Origin: Aeromonas australiensis
GTDB lineage: Bacteria; Pseudomonadota; Gammaproteobacteria; Enterobacterales; Aeromonadaceae
Length of the DNA stretch: 46,073 bases
NCBI RefSeq assembly: GCF_000819725.1
Contig: NZ_CDDH01000108.1
Span: forward strand, 1-46,073
Direction: 5' to 3'
The first letter of the stretch is position 1, and each line of letters opens with the position of its first letter. Below, piece after piece: positions 34,659-45,968 of the stretch. Both the position numbers and the translations under genes were made by a program. The notes beneath the pieces were generated by a model. The model was given only the letters and a program-made list of their open reading frames with translations, had not been told where the DNA came from and did no database searches.

Positions 34659-35117
34659 ATGACTACACAAATTGAACTGAAGATTCTGGATGCCCGTATC
34701 GGTACCGAATACCCGCTGCCCGCCTACGCCACTCCCGGCTCTGCCGGCATGGATCTGCGCGCACTGCTGGATGCGCCGCTGACTCTGGCTCCGGGCGATA
34801 CCACTCTGGTGCCGACCGGTCTGGCCATCCACATCCAGGATCCGGGTCTGTGTGCCACCATCCTGCCCCGCTCCGGCCTCGGCCATAAGCACGGCATCGT
34901 GCTGGGCAACCTGGTCGGTCTGATCGATTCCGACTATCAGGGTCAGCTGATGGTTTCGGTCTGGAACCGCGGCAAGGATGAGTTCACCATGCAACCCGGC
35001 GAGCGCATCGCCCAGCTGGTGATCATGCCGGTAGTTCAGGCCAGCTTCCAACTGGTCGATGAGTTCAATCAGAGCGAACGGGGTGAAGGCGGTTTTGGTT
35101 CTTCTGGTCGCCAATAA
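34659..35117 (+). CDS. dut: deoxyuridine 5'-triphosphate nucleotidohydrolase
   Basis: The 152-residue homotrimeric dUTPase hydrolyses dUTP to dUMP and pyrophosphate. All five motifs are seen, in order: [46 protein letters not shown] and the C-terminal P-loop-like [11 protein letters not shown]. It sits between coaBC and slmA as in E. coli. Confidence 0.99.
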   Translation: MTTQIELKILDARIGTEYPLPAYATPGSAGMDLRALLDAPLTLAPGDTTLVPTGLAIHIQDPGLCATILPRSGLGHKHGIVLGNLVGLIDSDYQGQLMVSVWNRGKDEFTMQPGERIAQLVIMPVVQASFQLVDEFNQSERGEGGFGSSGRQ

Positions 35118-35185
35118 CAGACCACACCAGCCCGACGGGCGGTGCTTAATAATAGAATCAAGCCATTGTTTTTTTAGGGGAATCC

Positions 35186-35782
35186 ATGGCAAGCAGTAAT
35201 CAGAAACAGAGTCGGCGCGATCAGATCCTGCAGGCGCTAGCCCATATGCTGGAAACCAGTCCTGGTCAGCGTATCACCACGGCCCGTCTGGCGGCCGAGG
35301 TCGGCGTCTCTGAAGCAGCCCTCTATCGACATTTTCCCAGCAAGGCGCGGATGTTCGAGGGGCTGATCGACTTTATCGAGGATTCCCTGCTGTCACGGGT
35401 CAATCTGATCATGGCGGAAGAGAAAGACACCATGGCGCGCTGCCACCACATTCTGCAGCTGCTGCTGGTGTTCGCCGAGCGCAATCCCGGCATTACCCGC
35501 ATCCTCAATGGCGACGCCCTGCTGGGTGAGCACGATCGGCTGCGGGATCGTATCAGCATCCTGTTCGACAAGCTGGAGACCCAGATCAAACAGGTGCTGC
35601 GCGAGAAGCGGCTGCGCGAGGGTCAGGGCTTCCAGCTCGACGAGACCATGCTGGCCAATCTGCTGCTGGCCTACACCGAAGGCCGCATCAGCCAGTTTGT
35701 CCGCTCCGAGTTCAAGCTCAAGCCGACCGCCGGTTTCGAAGATCAGTGGCAATTTATCCGCAGCCAACTGCTGCAGAGCTGA
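35186..35782 (+). CDS. slmA: nucleoid occlusion factor SlmA
   Basis: A 198-residue TetR-family protein. The N-terminal helix-turn-helix ([36 protein letters not shown]) matches SlmA rather than a drug-efflux repressor; the C-terminal half ([34 protein letters not shown]) aligns with E. coli SlmA (198). Bound to its DNA sites it blocks FtsZ ring assembly over the nucleoid. AGGGGAA precedes the ATG. A strong terminator follows. Confidence 0.97.
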   Translation: MASSNQKQSRRDQILQALAHMLETSPGQRITTARLAAEVGVSEAALYRHFPSKARMFEGLIDFIEDSLLSRVNLIMAEEKDTMARCHHILQLLLVFAERNPGITRILNGDALLGEHDRLRDRISILFDKLETQIKQVLREKRLREGQGFQLDETMLANLLLAYTEGRISQFVRSEFKLKPTAGFEDQWQFIRSQLLQS

Positions 35783-35805
35783 TGGTTTTTTTCGCATCAT
35801 TCAGC

Positions 35806-35839
35806 AAAAAGAAGGGAGGCTTTGGCCTCCCTTCTTTTT
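35806..35839 (+). terminator. slmA terminator
   Basis: AAAAAGAAGGGAGGC / GCCTCCCTTCTTTTT, a 15-bp stem with loop TTTG ending in a T-run. Confidence 0.95.
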
Positions 35840-35841
35840 TG

Positions 35842-35939
35842 TGTCAGGTTTTTATGGCAGAAAAGAAGTACCAGATGCGACCCGTACTGTCGCGCTGCGG
35901 TGTTAGATTTATCCACCATAAACCTTTTAGAACCTGACA
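35842..35939. repeat. 9-bp inverted repeat bracketing the mscS leader
   Basis: TGTCAGGTT (35842-35850) and AACCTGACA (35931-35939) lie about 80 bp apart between the slmA terminator and the mscS start; the right arm ends 9 bp before ATG 35949, within reach of its ribosome binding site (AGGACA). In mRNA starting upstream the arms could pair. Confidence 0.35.
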
Positions 35940-35948
35940 GGACATCCT

Positions 35949-36785
<837 letters not shown>

Positions 36786-36804
36786 TCGCGGTTCTGCTGC
36801 AACA

Positions 36805-36834
36805 GACAATGCCAGCCTTCGGGCTGGCATTGTC
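36805..36834 (+). terminator. mscS terminator
   Basis: GACAATGCCAGCC / GGCTGGCATTGTC with the stable loop TTCG, followed by GTTTCTGG. Confidence 0.85.
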
Positions 36835-37056
36835 GTTTCTGGCCCCAGCCCATGGCCATGTCGGTGCATAACCACGCCAACAGGATGAAAACAATTTCAG
36901 GCTATCGGGGTGGCCCCAATCATGAGCAAGCGCAAGATCCGCCTTGCTTTCGTGACACATAATCCCAATGTTCTGGTTGTATGCTCCCGACAGTGACCCA
37001 TTGCGGTAAAAGACAATCGGTAAAAATCTGTTACACGGGCCGCCCGATCGGCTCGC

Positions 37057-37062
37057 TATAAT
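37057..37062 (+). promoter_or_regulatory. pgi: probable pgi -10 element
   Basis: A consensus TATAAT lies 70 bp upstream of the pgi start. No good -35 hexamer is found at 16-18 bp (TTACAC is 20 bp away). The rest of the gap 36835-37132 shows two GGTAAAA repeats (37005-37025) and no convincing gene. Confidence 0.55.
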
Positions 37063-37075
37063 GCTCGGATAATAA

Positions 37076-38782
<1,707 letters not shown>

Positions 38783-38804
38783 TTTATCCAGCCTTTCTAA
38801 ATGC

Positions 38805-38833
38805 AAAAGCCCCGCTCGATGAGCGGGGCTTTT
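38805..38833 (+). terminator. pgi terminator
   Basis: AAAAGCCCCGCTC / GAGCGGGGCTTTT with loop GAT, followed by TT. It lies 22 bp after pgi. Confidence 0.95.
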
Positions 38834-38863
38834 TTATCACTGTCAGGCTGATTTTTCTGGCTG

Positions 38864-38909
38864 GCCGGTCGGGTGTCCAGTCCGACCGGCGACGGGGATC
38901 GTCATCCCC
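38864..38909 (-). terminator. two adjacent hairpins downstream of ilvC
   Basis: GCCGGTCGG / CCGACCGGC (38864-38890) and CGGGGAT / ATCCCCG (about 38893-38910) follow the ilvC stop on the minus strand. Neither has a T-run, so they may be 3' end-protecting structures rather than intrinsic terminators; the pgi terminator beyond could serve both genes. Confidence 0.4.
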
Positions 38910-38938
38910 GCCCCTTCATCATCCAGCCCGATGCAGGC

Positions 38939-40420
38939 TTAACCGCCAACGGCGATGCGTTTCATGTCCTTCATGTAACCGCGCAGTACCTGGCCGATTT
39001 TTTCGATCGGGTGGTTGCGGGTCGCTTCGTTGGCCGCCAGCAGCGCCAGGTTATCCACGCTCTGCCCTTCCGCCTTGCTGGCACCCAGATCACCCGCTTT
39101 CAGGGTCGGCATGAAGTGCTCGCGCAGCAAGGGCACGGCGGCGTTGGCGAACAGGTAATTGCCGTACTCGGCGGTGTCGGAGATAACCACGTTCATCTCG
39201 TACAGGCGTTTGCGGGCAACGGTGTTGGCGATCAGCGGCAGCTCGTGCAGGGATTCGTAGTAGGCAGACTCCTCGTAGATACCGGAAGCCACCATGGTCT
39301 CGAACGCCAGCTCCACACCCGCCTTGACCATGGCCACCATCACCACGCCATTGTCGAAGTACTCCTGCTCGGCAATCTTGCCTGCAAACGCCGGGGCGTT
39401 TTCGAAGGCGGATTTACCTGTCTCTTCACGCCAGCCGAACAGCTTGGCATCGTCTTCGGCCCAGTCGGCCATCATGCCGCGGGAAAACTCACCGGCGATG
39501 ATGTCGTCCATATGCTTCTCGAACAGCGGGCGCATCAGGGTCTTGAGCTGCTCGGAGAGCTCGAAGGCGCGCAGCTTGGCCGGGTTAGACAGGCGGTCCA
39601 TCATCAGGCTGATGCCACCCTGTTTCAGAGCTTCGGTGATGGTCTCCCAACCGAACTGGATCAGCTTGCCGGCGTAGGCCGGGTCGGTCCCTTCGGCAAC
39701 CAGTTTGTCGTAGCAGAGCAGGGAACCGGCCTGCAGCATACCGCAGAGGATAGTCTGCTCGCCCATCAGGTCGGATTTCACTTCCGCCACGAAGGAGGAT
39801 TCAAGCACCCCGGCACGGTCGCCTCCAGTGGCAGAGGCCCACGCCTTGGCGATGGCCATGCCTTCACCTTTCGGGTCATTTTCCGGGTGAACCGCGATCA
39901 GGGTCGGTACACCGAAACCGCGCTTGTACTCTTCACGCACTTCGGTACCCGGGCACTTGGGCGCTACCATCACGACGGTCAGGTCGGCACGGATCTGCTG
40001 ACCCTCTTCCACCACGTTGAAGCCGTGGGAGTAGCCCAGCGCAGCGCCCTGCTTCATCAGCGGCATCACGGTTTTCACTACGTCGGAGTGCTGCTTGTCC
40101 GGGGTCAGGTTCAGCACCAGATCGGCAGTCGGGATCAGCTCTTCATAGGTGCCGACCACGAAGCCGTTGTCGGTTGCTTTCTGCCAGGAGGCGCGCTTCT
40201 CGGTGATGGCGGCTTTGCGCAGGGCGTAGGAGATATCCAGCCCGGAGTCGCGCATGTTTAGCCCCTGGTTCAAGCCTTGGGCACCACAGCCCACAATCAC
40301 CACCTTCTTGCCCTTCAGCACGTCGCAGCCGTCGGCAAATTCCGCCCGCTGCATGAAACGACACTTGCCCAGTTGGGCCAACTGCTGACGCAGGTTCAAG
40401 GTGTTGAAATAGTTAGCCAT
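38939..40420 (-). CDS. ilvC: ketol-acid reductoisomerase, class II
   Basis: The 493-residue enzyme is the long (class II) form found in enteric bacteria. It isomerises and reduces acetolactate and acetohydroxybutyrate in valine and isoleucine synthesis. The NADPH fold is seen as [31 protein letters not shown]; metal-binding acidic residues lie in [21 protein letters not shown] and the duplicated C-terminal helical domain ([27 protein letters not shown]). It is divergent from its likely activator ilvY. Confidence 0.99.
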   Translation of the reverse strand: MANYFNTLNLRQQLAQLGKCRFMQRAEFADGCDVLKGKKVVIVGCGAQGLNQGLNMRDSGLDISYALRKAAITEKRASWQKATDNGFVVGTYEELIPTADLVLNLTPDKQHSDVVKTVMPLMKQGAALGYSHGFNVVEEGQQIRADLTVVMVAPKCPGTEVREEYKRGFGVPTLIAVHPENDPKGEGMAIAKAWASATGGDRAGVLESSFVAEVKSDLMGEQTILCGMLQAGSLLCYDKLVAEGTDPAYAGKLIQFGWETITEALKQGGISLMMDRLSNPAKLRAFELSEQLKTLMRPLFEKHMDDIIAGEFSRGMMADWAEDDAKLFGWREETGKSAFENAPAFAGKIAEQEYFDNGVVMVAMVKAGVELAFETMVASGIYEESAYYESLHELPLIANTVARKRLYEMNVVISDTAEYGNYLFANAAVPLLREHFMPTLKAGDLGASKAEGQSVDNLALLAANEATRNHPIEKIGQVLRGYMKDMKRIAVGG

Positions 40421-40490
40421 GGTGATTGCTCCGTTCGATTGATTCCATGCCGGGTAGCGGCGTTGTCAGAACCACTATAGCGCGGGACAC

Positions 40491-40533
40491 TTATTGCCTG
40501 AACTGATATATTCGAAATAGTACGTTGCAATAA
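40491..40533. promoter_or_regulatory. candidate IlvY operator region
   Basis: TTATTGC (40491-40497) and GCAATAA (40527-40533) form a 7-bp inverted repeat in the gap between divergent ilvC and ilvY. TTGCAAT half-sites are associated with LysR-type regulators, and the E. coli ilvYC operators lie in the equivalent gap. Assignment is by position and symmetry only. Confidence 0.45.
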
Positions 40534-40641
40534 CTGAAACACTCACTCTTCATAATTGCCTGCTTAATGTACCGCGAGATGGCAGAAACAAGCCGCCAAC
40601 CGCTGGATATCGGGCACACAAGCCGCGCCAGGAGCTGAAAG

Positions 40642-41535
40642 ATGGACCTTCGCAATCTCGAACTGTTTCTCCACCTCGCCGACTCCCTCCACTTCGGCAA
40701 GAGCGCCGACGCCATGGCGGTGAGCCCCTCGACGCTCAGCCGCGCCATCCAGCGGCTGGAGCAGGAGACCGGCTGCATCCTGTTCGAGCGGGACAACCGC
40801 TCGGTGCGGCTCACCCCTGCGGGCGAGAAGCTGCGCGAGTTCGGCGGCGGCCTGTTGCAGGAGTGGCATCAGCTCAAGCAGGAGCTCAAACGCAGCGATG
40901 AACCGCTGCAGGGGCGGCTGCGGGTGTTCTGCTCGGTCACTGCCAGCTACTTTCTGCTGCCCGAGGTACTGGAGCGCTTTCGCCGCCGCTACCCCCAGCT
41001 GGAGATCAAGCTGGAGACCGGCGACCCGGCGCTGGCGGTGGACAAGATCCTGGCCGACGAGGCCGATCTCGCCATCGCCGCCCGCCCCGATGCCCTGCCC
41101 GCCAAGCTGGAGTTCGCCAGCCTGCAGTTGGTGCCGCTGGTCTTTATCGCGCCGCGCAATGCCCCCCAGCTGAACCAGTGGTTCCGCCAGGGTGAGCCGG
41201 ACTGGGAGCAGCTGCCGGTCATCCTCTCCGAGCAGGGCTTGGCCCGCAAACGCAGCGATCAGTGGTTTCGCAACAAGGGGATAGCGCCCAACATCTATGC
41301 CGAAGTGGCGGGTAACGAGGGGATTGTCGCCATGGTGGCGCTCGGTTGTGGCGTAGGATTGGTACCGGCGGCGGTGATCGACCACAGCCCGCTCGGCGAC
41401 AAGGTGCGGATCGTCGATCTCAAACCCGCCTTCAAGCCATTTGATGTAGGGATAGGAGTACTCAAGAAGCGGCTGGAAGAGCCACTGATCCGCGCCTTCT
41501 GGGATACCGCGCAGAATCAGGGTTCACAGCGCTGA
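40642..41535 (+). CDS. ilvY: LysR-family activator IlvY
   Basis: A 297-residue LysR-type regulator: N-terminal winged helix (LELFLHLADSLHFGKSADAMAVSPSTLSRAIQRLE) matching IlvY closely, then a co-inducer domain (RLRVFCSVTASYFLLPEVL onward). In E. coli IlvY activates ilvC in response to acetolactate. AGGAG precedes ATG 40642. It is divergent from ilvC, the usual arrangement. Its last 12 bp overlap the end of the convergent gene. Confidence 0.96.
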   Translation: MDLRNLELFLHLADSLHFGKSADAMAVSPSTLSRAIQRLEQETGCILFERDNRSVRLTPAGEKLREFGGGLLQEWHQLKQELKRSDEPLQGRLRVFCSVTASYFLLPEVLERFRRRYPQLEIKLETGDPALAVDKILADEADLAIAARPDALPAKLEFASLQLVPLVFIAPRNAPQLNQWFRQGEPDWEQLPVILSEQGLARKRSDQWFRNKGIAPNIYAEVAGNEGIVAMVALGCGVGLVPAAVIDHSPLGDKVRIVDLKPAFKPFDVGIGVLKKRLEEPLIRAFWDTAQNQGSQR

Positions 41536-42396
41536 GACCGGTTTATAGATAAGAGCCGGATCGGCCATCATGACGCGACTGGGCAGCGGCAGGTCGGGGT
41601 TGTGCAGCTCGAGGCGCACCCGCTTATCCAGTTTCAGCCGCCGAATGGTGCTGCCAAATCCCTCTTCAAAGACCCGGTCAAAAGCACCAGACTGCCGCGC
41701 CCGCTGCAGGCCTAGCTCGATCCGCTTGGCCAATTCGGGATGCTGGGGAGAGACGAAAAACAGCAACGCCAGCGGATAGCGAAATACCAGATGGGGCTCG
41801 ATGGCGAGATCCGGACGCTGTCTGAGTTCATCCTCGATCTCGATGACCGAGCGCAGGAAGCAGTCAAAGCGCTGCTTGCGCAGCATGTTGAAGAGCGCCT
41901 CATAAAGATTGCCCACCGTCACCTTGAGACCGTTGGCCCGTAGCAGCTGGGTGTCTGGCCAGGATCTGTGCTGACCGATGGAGAGCCCGGCGCGATGCCA
42001 GTCTGCCAACGATCCGATCGTGGCAAAACGCTCCTCATCCCCCTGCCGGATGAGACAAACCCGCCATCCCAGCAGCCCCTTGGCCAGCGGAATGTGTACT
42101 GCCAGCAACTCCCTCTCTCGCTCACCATCGGGGGCAAAGACACCGACCTGAACCAGCTCGCCGCTACGCAGCTCCTTCACCGCCCGCCCCTGCTCCATTT
42201 GCGGGCTGGAAACCAGTCGGTAGGGGCCATATTCGAGCACGGTGAGATCGAGGGAGAGGCGCAGCAACTGGACGACTGCGGGGTTGGGATGCTCCAGCAG
42301 CAGATGCCAAGCGCGGATAGGCTGCTCGGTTGCCGATACGCCAACCGCCCACAGTGCCATGCACCACCACCAGACTCTGATCATCCCGTGCACCAT
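41524..42396 (-). CDS. periplasmic substrate-binding protein-like (family 3 type)
   Basis: A 290-residue exported protein with a signal peptide (MIRVWWWCMALWAVGVSA, cleavage probably before TEQ). The remainder has a bilobed solute-binding pattern (VLEYGPYRLV, IGSLADWHRAGLSIGQ, VGNLYEALFNMLRKQRFDCFL, FVSPQHPELAKRIELGL) with FGSTIRRLKL near the end. No transporter genes are adjacent, so it may be a sensor or an orphan binding protein. An alternative start at 42384 removes four residues and gives a more typical signal peptide. Its 3' end overlaps ilvY by 12 bp, tail to tail. Confidence 0.8.
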   Translation of the reverse strand: MVHGMIRVWWWCMALWAVGVSATEQPIRAWHLLLEHPNPAVVQLLRLSLDLTVLEYGPYRLVSSPQMEQGRAVKELRSGELVQVGVFAPDGERERELLAVHIPLAKGLLGWRVCLIRQGDEERFATIGSLADWHRAGLSIGQHRSWPDTQLLRANGLKVTVGNLYEALFNMLRKQRFDCFLRSVIEIEDELRQRPDLAIEPHLVFRYPLALLFFVSPQHPELAKRIELGLQRARQSGAFDRVFEEGFGSTIRRLKLDKRVRLELHNPDLPLPSRVMMADPALIYKPVSAL

Positions 42397-42575
42397 CCGT
42401 GTCTCGTGCTTCTCGCCATACTATAACGCCAGCCAGCCCCTCAACGGTCCCCTCTCTGAAAGATGTGTGAGGGCTCTCCCGTCAGTTTCGTGTCAGAAGT
42501 GACAATAGGCAAACCCGGCAGGTCACCGCAGACTGGGCGTTCATCAACAAACGCCAAGGCGCAGGGAGGAGAACC

Positions 42576-42767
42576 ATGAAACAGCATCTGGTAGAGATCA
42601 AGGGTTCGACCCTGTTTGACGAGTATCTGCAAAGCATGGGGGTGCCCAGCACGGCGCTGGACCGGGAGCAGGATATCTATCTGCAGGAACGCTACCTGGG
42701 TGCCATTCGCCGGGTGCAGGGCGAACTGCGCTTTTATCTACGAGCCAATGCCCTGAACAAACGGTGA
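42576..42767 (+). CDS. hypothetical small protein (63 residues)
   Basis: The ATG follows a strong GGGAGGAG ribosome binding site. The product is charged, probably helical (LFDEYLQSMGVPSTALDREQDIYLQERYLGAIRRVQGELRFYL), with no signal or membrane segment. I recognise no family. It precedes patZ by 73 bp on the same strand and may share its transcript. Confidence 0.65.
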   Translation: MKQHLVEIKGSTLFDEYLQSMGVPSTALDREQDIYLQERYLGAIRRVQGELRFYLRANALNKR

Positions 42768-42840
42768 TCTGGAGCCGGTCACAGAACCCGCAGCAAAGGC
42801 GTATTAGACTGGTATCTTCCCCCTTTTGTCGGGAGTGCCC

Positions 42841-45423
42841 ATGAAAGCAAGCGGTCTGGACCGGCTGTTCAAACCCCAATCAATCGCCGTGATCGGCGCC
42901 TCGACCGACCCGCTCAAGGCGGGTCATGTGATCGTGCGCCACCTGCTGGCGGGCCAGTTCAAAGGGCCCATCCTCCCTGTCACCCCGCGCAGCAAGGCGG
43001 TGGCCGGCGTGCTGGCCTATCCAGATATCGCCAGCCTGCCGCTAACCCCGGATCTCGCCATCATCTGCACCAGACGGGAACGGGTCTTGCCGTTGCTGGA
43101 AGCGCTCGGCCAAAAGGGGACGGGCGCGGCTATCATACTGGCCGCCGACTTTTCCCCCGAAGAGCGGCTGGAGCTGAAACGGGTCTGCCAGCAATATGGC
43201 ATTCGCCTGCTCGGCCCCAACAGCATGGGGATGCTGCTGCCCGGCCAGGGGATCAACGCCAGCTTTTCCCCCATTGCCGCCAAGCCGGGACAGGTCGCCT
43301 TTCTGTCGCAATCTGCCGCCGTCAGCACCACCATTCTGGATTGGGCCAAGCAGCATGAACTGGGCTTTTCCGCCTTTATCTCCCTTGGTGATCACTGCGA
43401 CATCGACTTCGGCCAGCTGCTGGATCAACTCTCCCGCGACAGCGTCACCCGCGCCATCTTGATCTACATGGACAAGTTGCACGACGCCCGCCATTTTCTC
43501 TCGGCGGCGCGGGCAGCCTCGCGCAACAAGCCGATCCTGGTACTGAAAAGCGGGCGCCACGAACCGGCCCACGGTCTCGACAATGTCTATGATGCCGCCA
43601 TCCGCCGTGCTGGCATGCTGCGGGTACGGGATACCCACGAACTGTTTGCCGCGGTCGAAACCCTCAGCCACTCCATGACCCTCAAGGGGGAGCGGCTTGC
43701 CATCATCTCCAACGGCCGCGGACTGGCCAATATGGCGGTGGATGTGCTGCTGGAGCGCGGCGGCAAGCTGGCTCGCCCGCCGCTCGATATTGGCAGTGAT
43801 GCCACTATCACCACCTATCAGGAGGCGCTGGACAACGTGCTGCAAGAGGATGGCATCGACGCCATCCTGATCATCCACGCCCCCTCGCTCACGGCACCGA
43901 GCGCGCCGCTGGCCAGCCATCTTATCGCCCATCTGAAACAACACCCCAGAGCACGCCGTTTCAATATCCTCACCAACTGGGCGGGCGAATACTCGGCGCA
44001 AGAGGGGCGCAAACTCTTTACTGAAGCGGGCTTCCCGACCTACCGCACACCAGAAAGCGCCATGGCCGCCTTCATGCACATGGTGGAGTACCGTCGCAAC
44101 CAGAAGCAGCTGATGGAAACCCCGGCATCACTGCACGGCAACCAGCTTGATGTCGAGCTGTGCCAGCAGCTGATCCGCCAGGCGCAGGAGCGCAAACAGC
44201 TAAGATTGGATACCCATCTGGTGCACCCGATTTTACAAGCCGCAGGGCTCGCCACCCTGCCCACCTGGATCGTCACCGACGCCATCGAGGCGACCCTCAC
44301 CGCCGAGCAGATCGGCTATCCGGTGGCGGTGAAACTGCGCTCCCCCGACATCCTCCACAAATCTGCCGTGCACGGCGTGGTACTCAACCTGCGCACCTCG
44401 GCCGAAGTGGCACAAGCCGCAGATGCCATCCTGGACAGGGTCAAACAGCATGATCCGGGCGCCCGCATCGAAGGCTTGCTGGTGCAGCGCATGGCTCGCC
44501 GCAGCGGCGGCCTAGAGCTGCGGGTACGTATCCAGCAAGACGCCATCTTTGGCCCCGTCATTCTGCTGGGTGAGTCGGGTGCGGCGCCGCAAGAGATGGT
44601 GGCTGCCTTGCCACCGCTCAATCAGGCGCTGGCTCGTTACCAGATCATCGGTGCACTCAAGAGCCGTAAAATCCGCGAGCAGGCGACGCCGGAACGACTG
44701 GATATCGATGCCTTGGGCCAAGTGCTTTGCCAGCTCTCCGAACTATTGCTCGCCTTTCCAGAGATTCAGGAGCTGGATCTGCACCCGCTGCAAGCGTGCG
44801 GTGCCGAAATGGTGGTGCTGGATGCCAGCCTCACGCTGGCTGACCCCGCCCTCCCGGCCAGCAACCGACTGGCTATCCGCCCCTATCCTACCGAACTGGA
44901 GGAGGGTGCCTGGCTTAAAGATCAGCGCCATATCCTGCTGCGCCCCATTCGCCCGGAAGATGAACCGGCCCACAAACAGTTCGTGCTGCGGGTCTCCGAT
45001 GAAGACAGGTACAAACGCTTCTTTGCCGATGTGGGTGAGCTGGGCCATGAAGAGCTGGCTCGCATGACCCAGATCGATTACGACCGGGAGATGGCTTTCG
45101 TAGCGGTGGGGCAAGAGGGCGAGCTGCAGGATCAGATCCTCGGCGTGGTACGCGCCATTTCGACCCCGGACCAGAGCGATGCCGAGTTTGCCATTCTGGT
45201 GCGATCGGACTTGAAAGGAGTGGGGCTCGGCAAATTGATGATGGAGAAGATCATCCGCTACGCCAAAGAGCAGGGGATTGGCCAGATATCCGGCATGACC
45301 ATGCCAAGCAATCGCGGCATGGTCAACCTCGCCAAACGGCTGGGCTTCAAGATCGATGTACAGATGGAGGAGGGGGTCGTCTATATGGAACTGCCCTGTA
45401 ACCAACAGGCGGCAGAAGCCTGA
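42841..45423 (+). CDS. patZ: protein lysine acetyltransferase PatZ/Pka-like
   Basis: An 860-residue protein (E. coli PatZ 886) with two parts. Residues about 1-690 resemble an ADP-forming acyl-CoA synthetase (CoA-binding IAVIGASTDPLKAGHVIV, ligase-CoA and ATP-grasp segments such as YPVAVKLRSPDILHKSAVHGVVLNL). Residues about 700-850 are a GNAT acetyltransferase (LRPIRPEDEPAHKQF, the acetyl-CoA loop RSDLKGVGLGKLMM). PatZ acetylates and so inactivates acetyl-CoA synthetase and other proteins. ATG 42841 follows GGGAG; ATG 42826 is upstream of that site. Confidence 0.95.
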   Translation: MKASGLDRLFKPQSIAVIGASTDPLKAGHVIVRHLLAGQFKGPILPVTPRSKAVAGVLAYPDIASLPLTPDLAIICTRRERVLPLLEALGQKGTGAAIILAADFSPEERLELKRVCQQYGIRLLGPNSMGMLLPGQGINASFSPIAAKPGQVAFLSQSAAVSTTILDWAKQHELGFSAFISLGDHCDIDFGQLLDQLSRDSVTRAILIYMDKLHDARHFLSAARAASRNKPILVLKSGRHEPAHGLDNVYDAAIRRAGMLRVRDTHELFAAVETLSHSMTLKGERLAIISNGRGLANMAVDVLLERGGKLARPPLDIGSDATITTYQEALDNVLQEDGIDAILIIHAPSLTAPSAPLASHLIAHLKQHPRARRFNILTNWAGEYSAQEGRKLFTEAGFPTYRTPESAMAAFMHMVEYRRNQKQLMETPASLHGNQLDVELCQQLIRQAQERKQLRLDTHLVHPILQAAGLATLPTWIVTDAIEATLTAEQIGYPVAVKLRSPDILHKSAVHGVVLNLRTSAEVAQAADAILDRVKQHDPGARIEGLLVQRMARRSGGLELRVRIQQDAIFGPVILLGESGAAPQEMVAALPPLNQALARYQIIGALKSRKIREQATPERLDIDALGQVLCQLSELLLAFPEIQELDLHPLQACGAEMVVLDASLTLADPALPASNRLAIRPYPTELEEGAWLKDQRHILLRPIRPEDEPAHKQFVLRVSDEDRYKRFFADVGELGHEELARMTQIDYDREMAFVAVGQEGELQDQILGVVRAISTPDQSDAEFAILVRSDLKGVGLGKLMMEKIIRYAKEQGIGQISGMTMPSNRGMVNLAKRLGFKIDVQMEEGVVYMELPCNQQAAEA

Positions 45424-45466
45424 TTTGGCCGCCAGTAAACTCGCTCAAATGGCTGATAAGGCTCGG

Positions 45467-45545
45467 AGATAGCCAGAAAATGGTGGGATTAATCGGCTAT
45501 CTGGCTCTCTTACTTGACAGGGAAAGCCAGATATTGGTGGTTTAA
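45467..45545. repeat. short interleaved repeats downstream of patZ
   Basis: AGATAGCC (45467-45474) and GGCTATCT (45495-45502) are inverted; AGCCAG-N4-TGGTGG occurs at 45471 and again at 45525 as a direct repeat, with TTAA/TTTAA following. The stretch 45424-45559 contains no credible open frame. Confidence 0.45.
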
Positions 45546-45559
45546 CACGCTAAAAACAC

Positions 45560-45585
45560 AAAGCCCGTTCGTGAAGCCGGGCTTT
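45560..45585 (+). terminator. patZ terminator
   Basis: AAAGCCCG / CGGGCTTT with a 10-nt loop, followed by TGTATTC. It lies about 137 bp after the patZ stop. Confidence 0.65.
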
Positions 45586-45643
45586 TGTATTCGTTCTGGT
45601 GTGCAAATCTGGAGGTCACTGGGTAAAGAGCGCCCATAGCAAA

Positions 45644-45669
45644 AAGGCCTTCCCAATCGGGAAGGCCTT
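45644..45669 (-). terminator. rRNA operon terminator
   Basis: AAGGCCTTCCC / GGGAAGGCCTT, loop AATC, followed on the minus strand by TTTTTGC. It lies 8 bp after the tRNA-Asp CCA end. Confidence 0.92.
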
Positions 45670-45677
45670 CAAATTAG

Positions 45678-45754
45678 TGGCGGAGCGGACGGGACTCGAA
45701 CCCGCGACCCCCGGCGTGACAGGCCGGTATTCTAACCGACTGAACTACCGCTCC
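45678..45754 (-). tRNA. tRNA-Asp (anticodon GTC)
   Basis: A 77-nt cloverleaf on the minus strand: acceptor GGAGCGG pairs with CCGCTCC, the D arm is GTTCAGTCGGTTAGAA, anticodon stem-loop CCGGCCTGTCACGCCGG holds GTC, the T arm has GGTTCGAGTCC, and CCA is encoded. It closely resembles E. coli tRNA-Asp. It follows 5S rRNA, as in the E. coli rrnC and rrnH operons. Confidence 0.98.
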
Positions 45755-45850
45755 GCATTCGGTTAGCTTTCGCTAAATCTTTTGCTGCCTCTTCTGAGGT
45801 GTCATCCTCGCAGCCAGTGACATGATTCTTCACATCGCTGTTTAAATTGG

Positions 45851-45968
45851 TGCCTGGCAGTGTCCTACTCTCGCATGGCGAATGCCACACTACCATCGGC
45901 GCTACCGCGTTTCACTTCTGAGTTCGGCATGGGATCAGGTGGTTCCACGGCGCTATGGCCGCCAGGCA
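45851..45968 (-). rRNA. rrf: 5S ribosomal RNA
   Basis: About 118 nt on the minus strand, starting TGCCTGGCGGCCATAGCG and ending GGACACTGCCAGGCA; the conserved CCGAACTCAGAAGTGAAACG and GATGGTAGTGTGG segments match E. coli 5S. The ends pair with each other (TGCCTGGC / GCCAGGCA). The precise 3' end may be one or two bases further. Confidence 0.98.

Noticed and set aside
36851..36961. A 36-codon plus-strand frame between mscS and pgi
   Set aside because: It starts in sequence lacking a ribosome binding site and shows no composition typical of a protein.
37005..37025. CpxR box upstream of pgi
   Set aside because: Two GTAAA copies occur, but 14 bp apart start to start, not the usual 10 bp; kept only as a short repeat.
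38873..40261. A 462-codon plus-strand open frame opposite ilvC
   Set aside because: Antisense shadow; IlvC on the minus strand is complete and well conserved.
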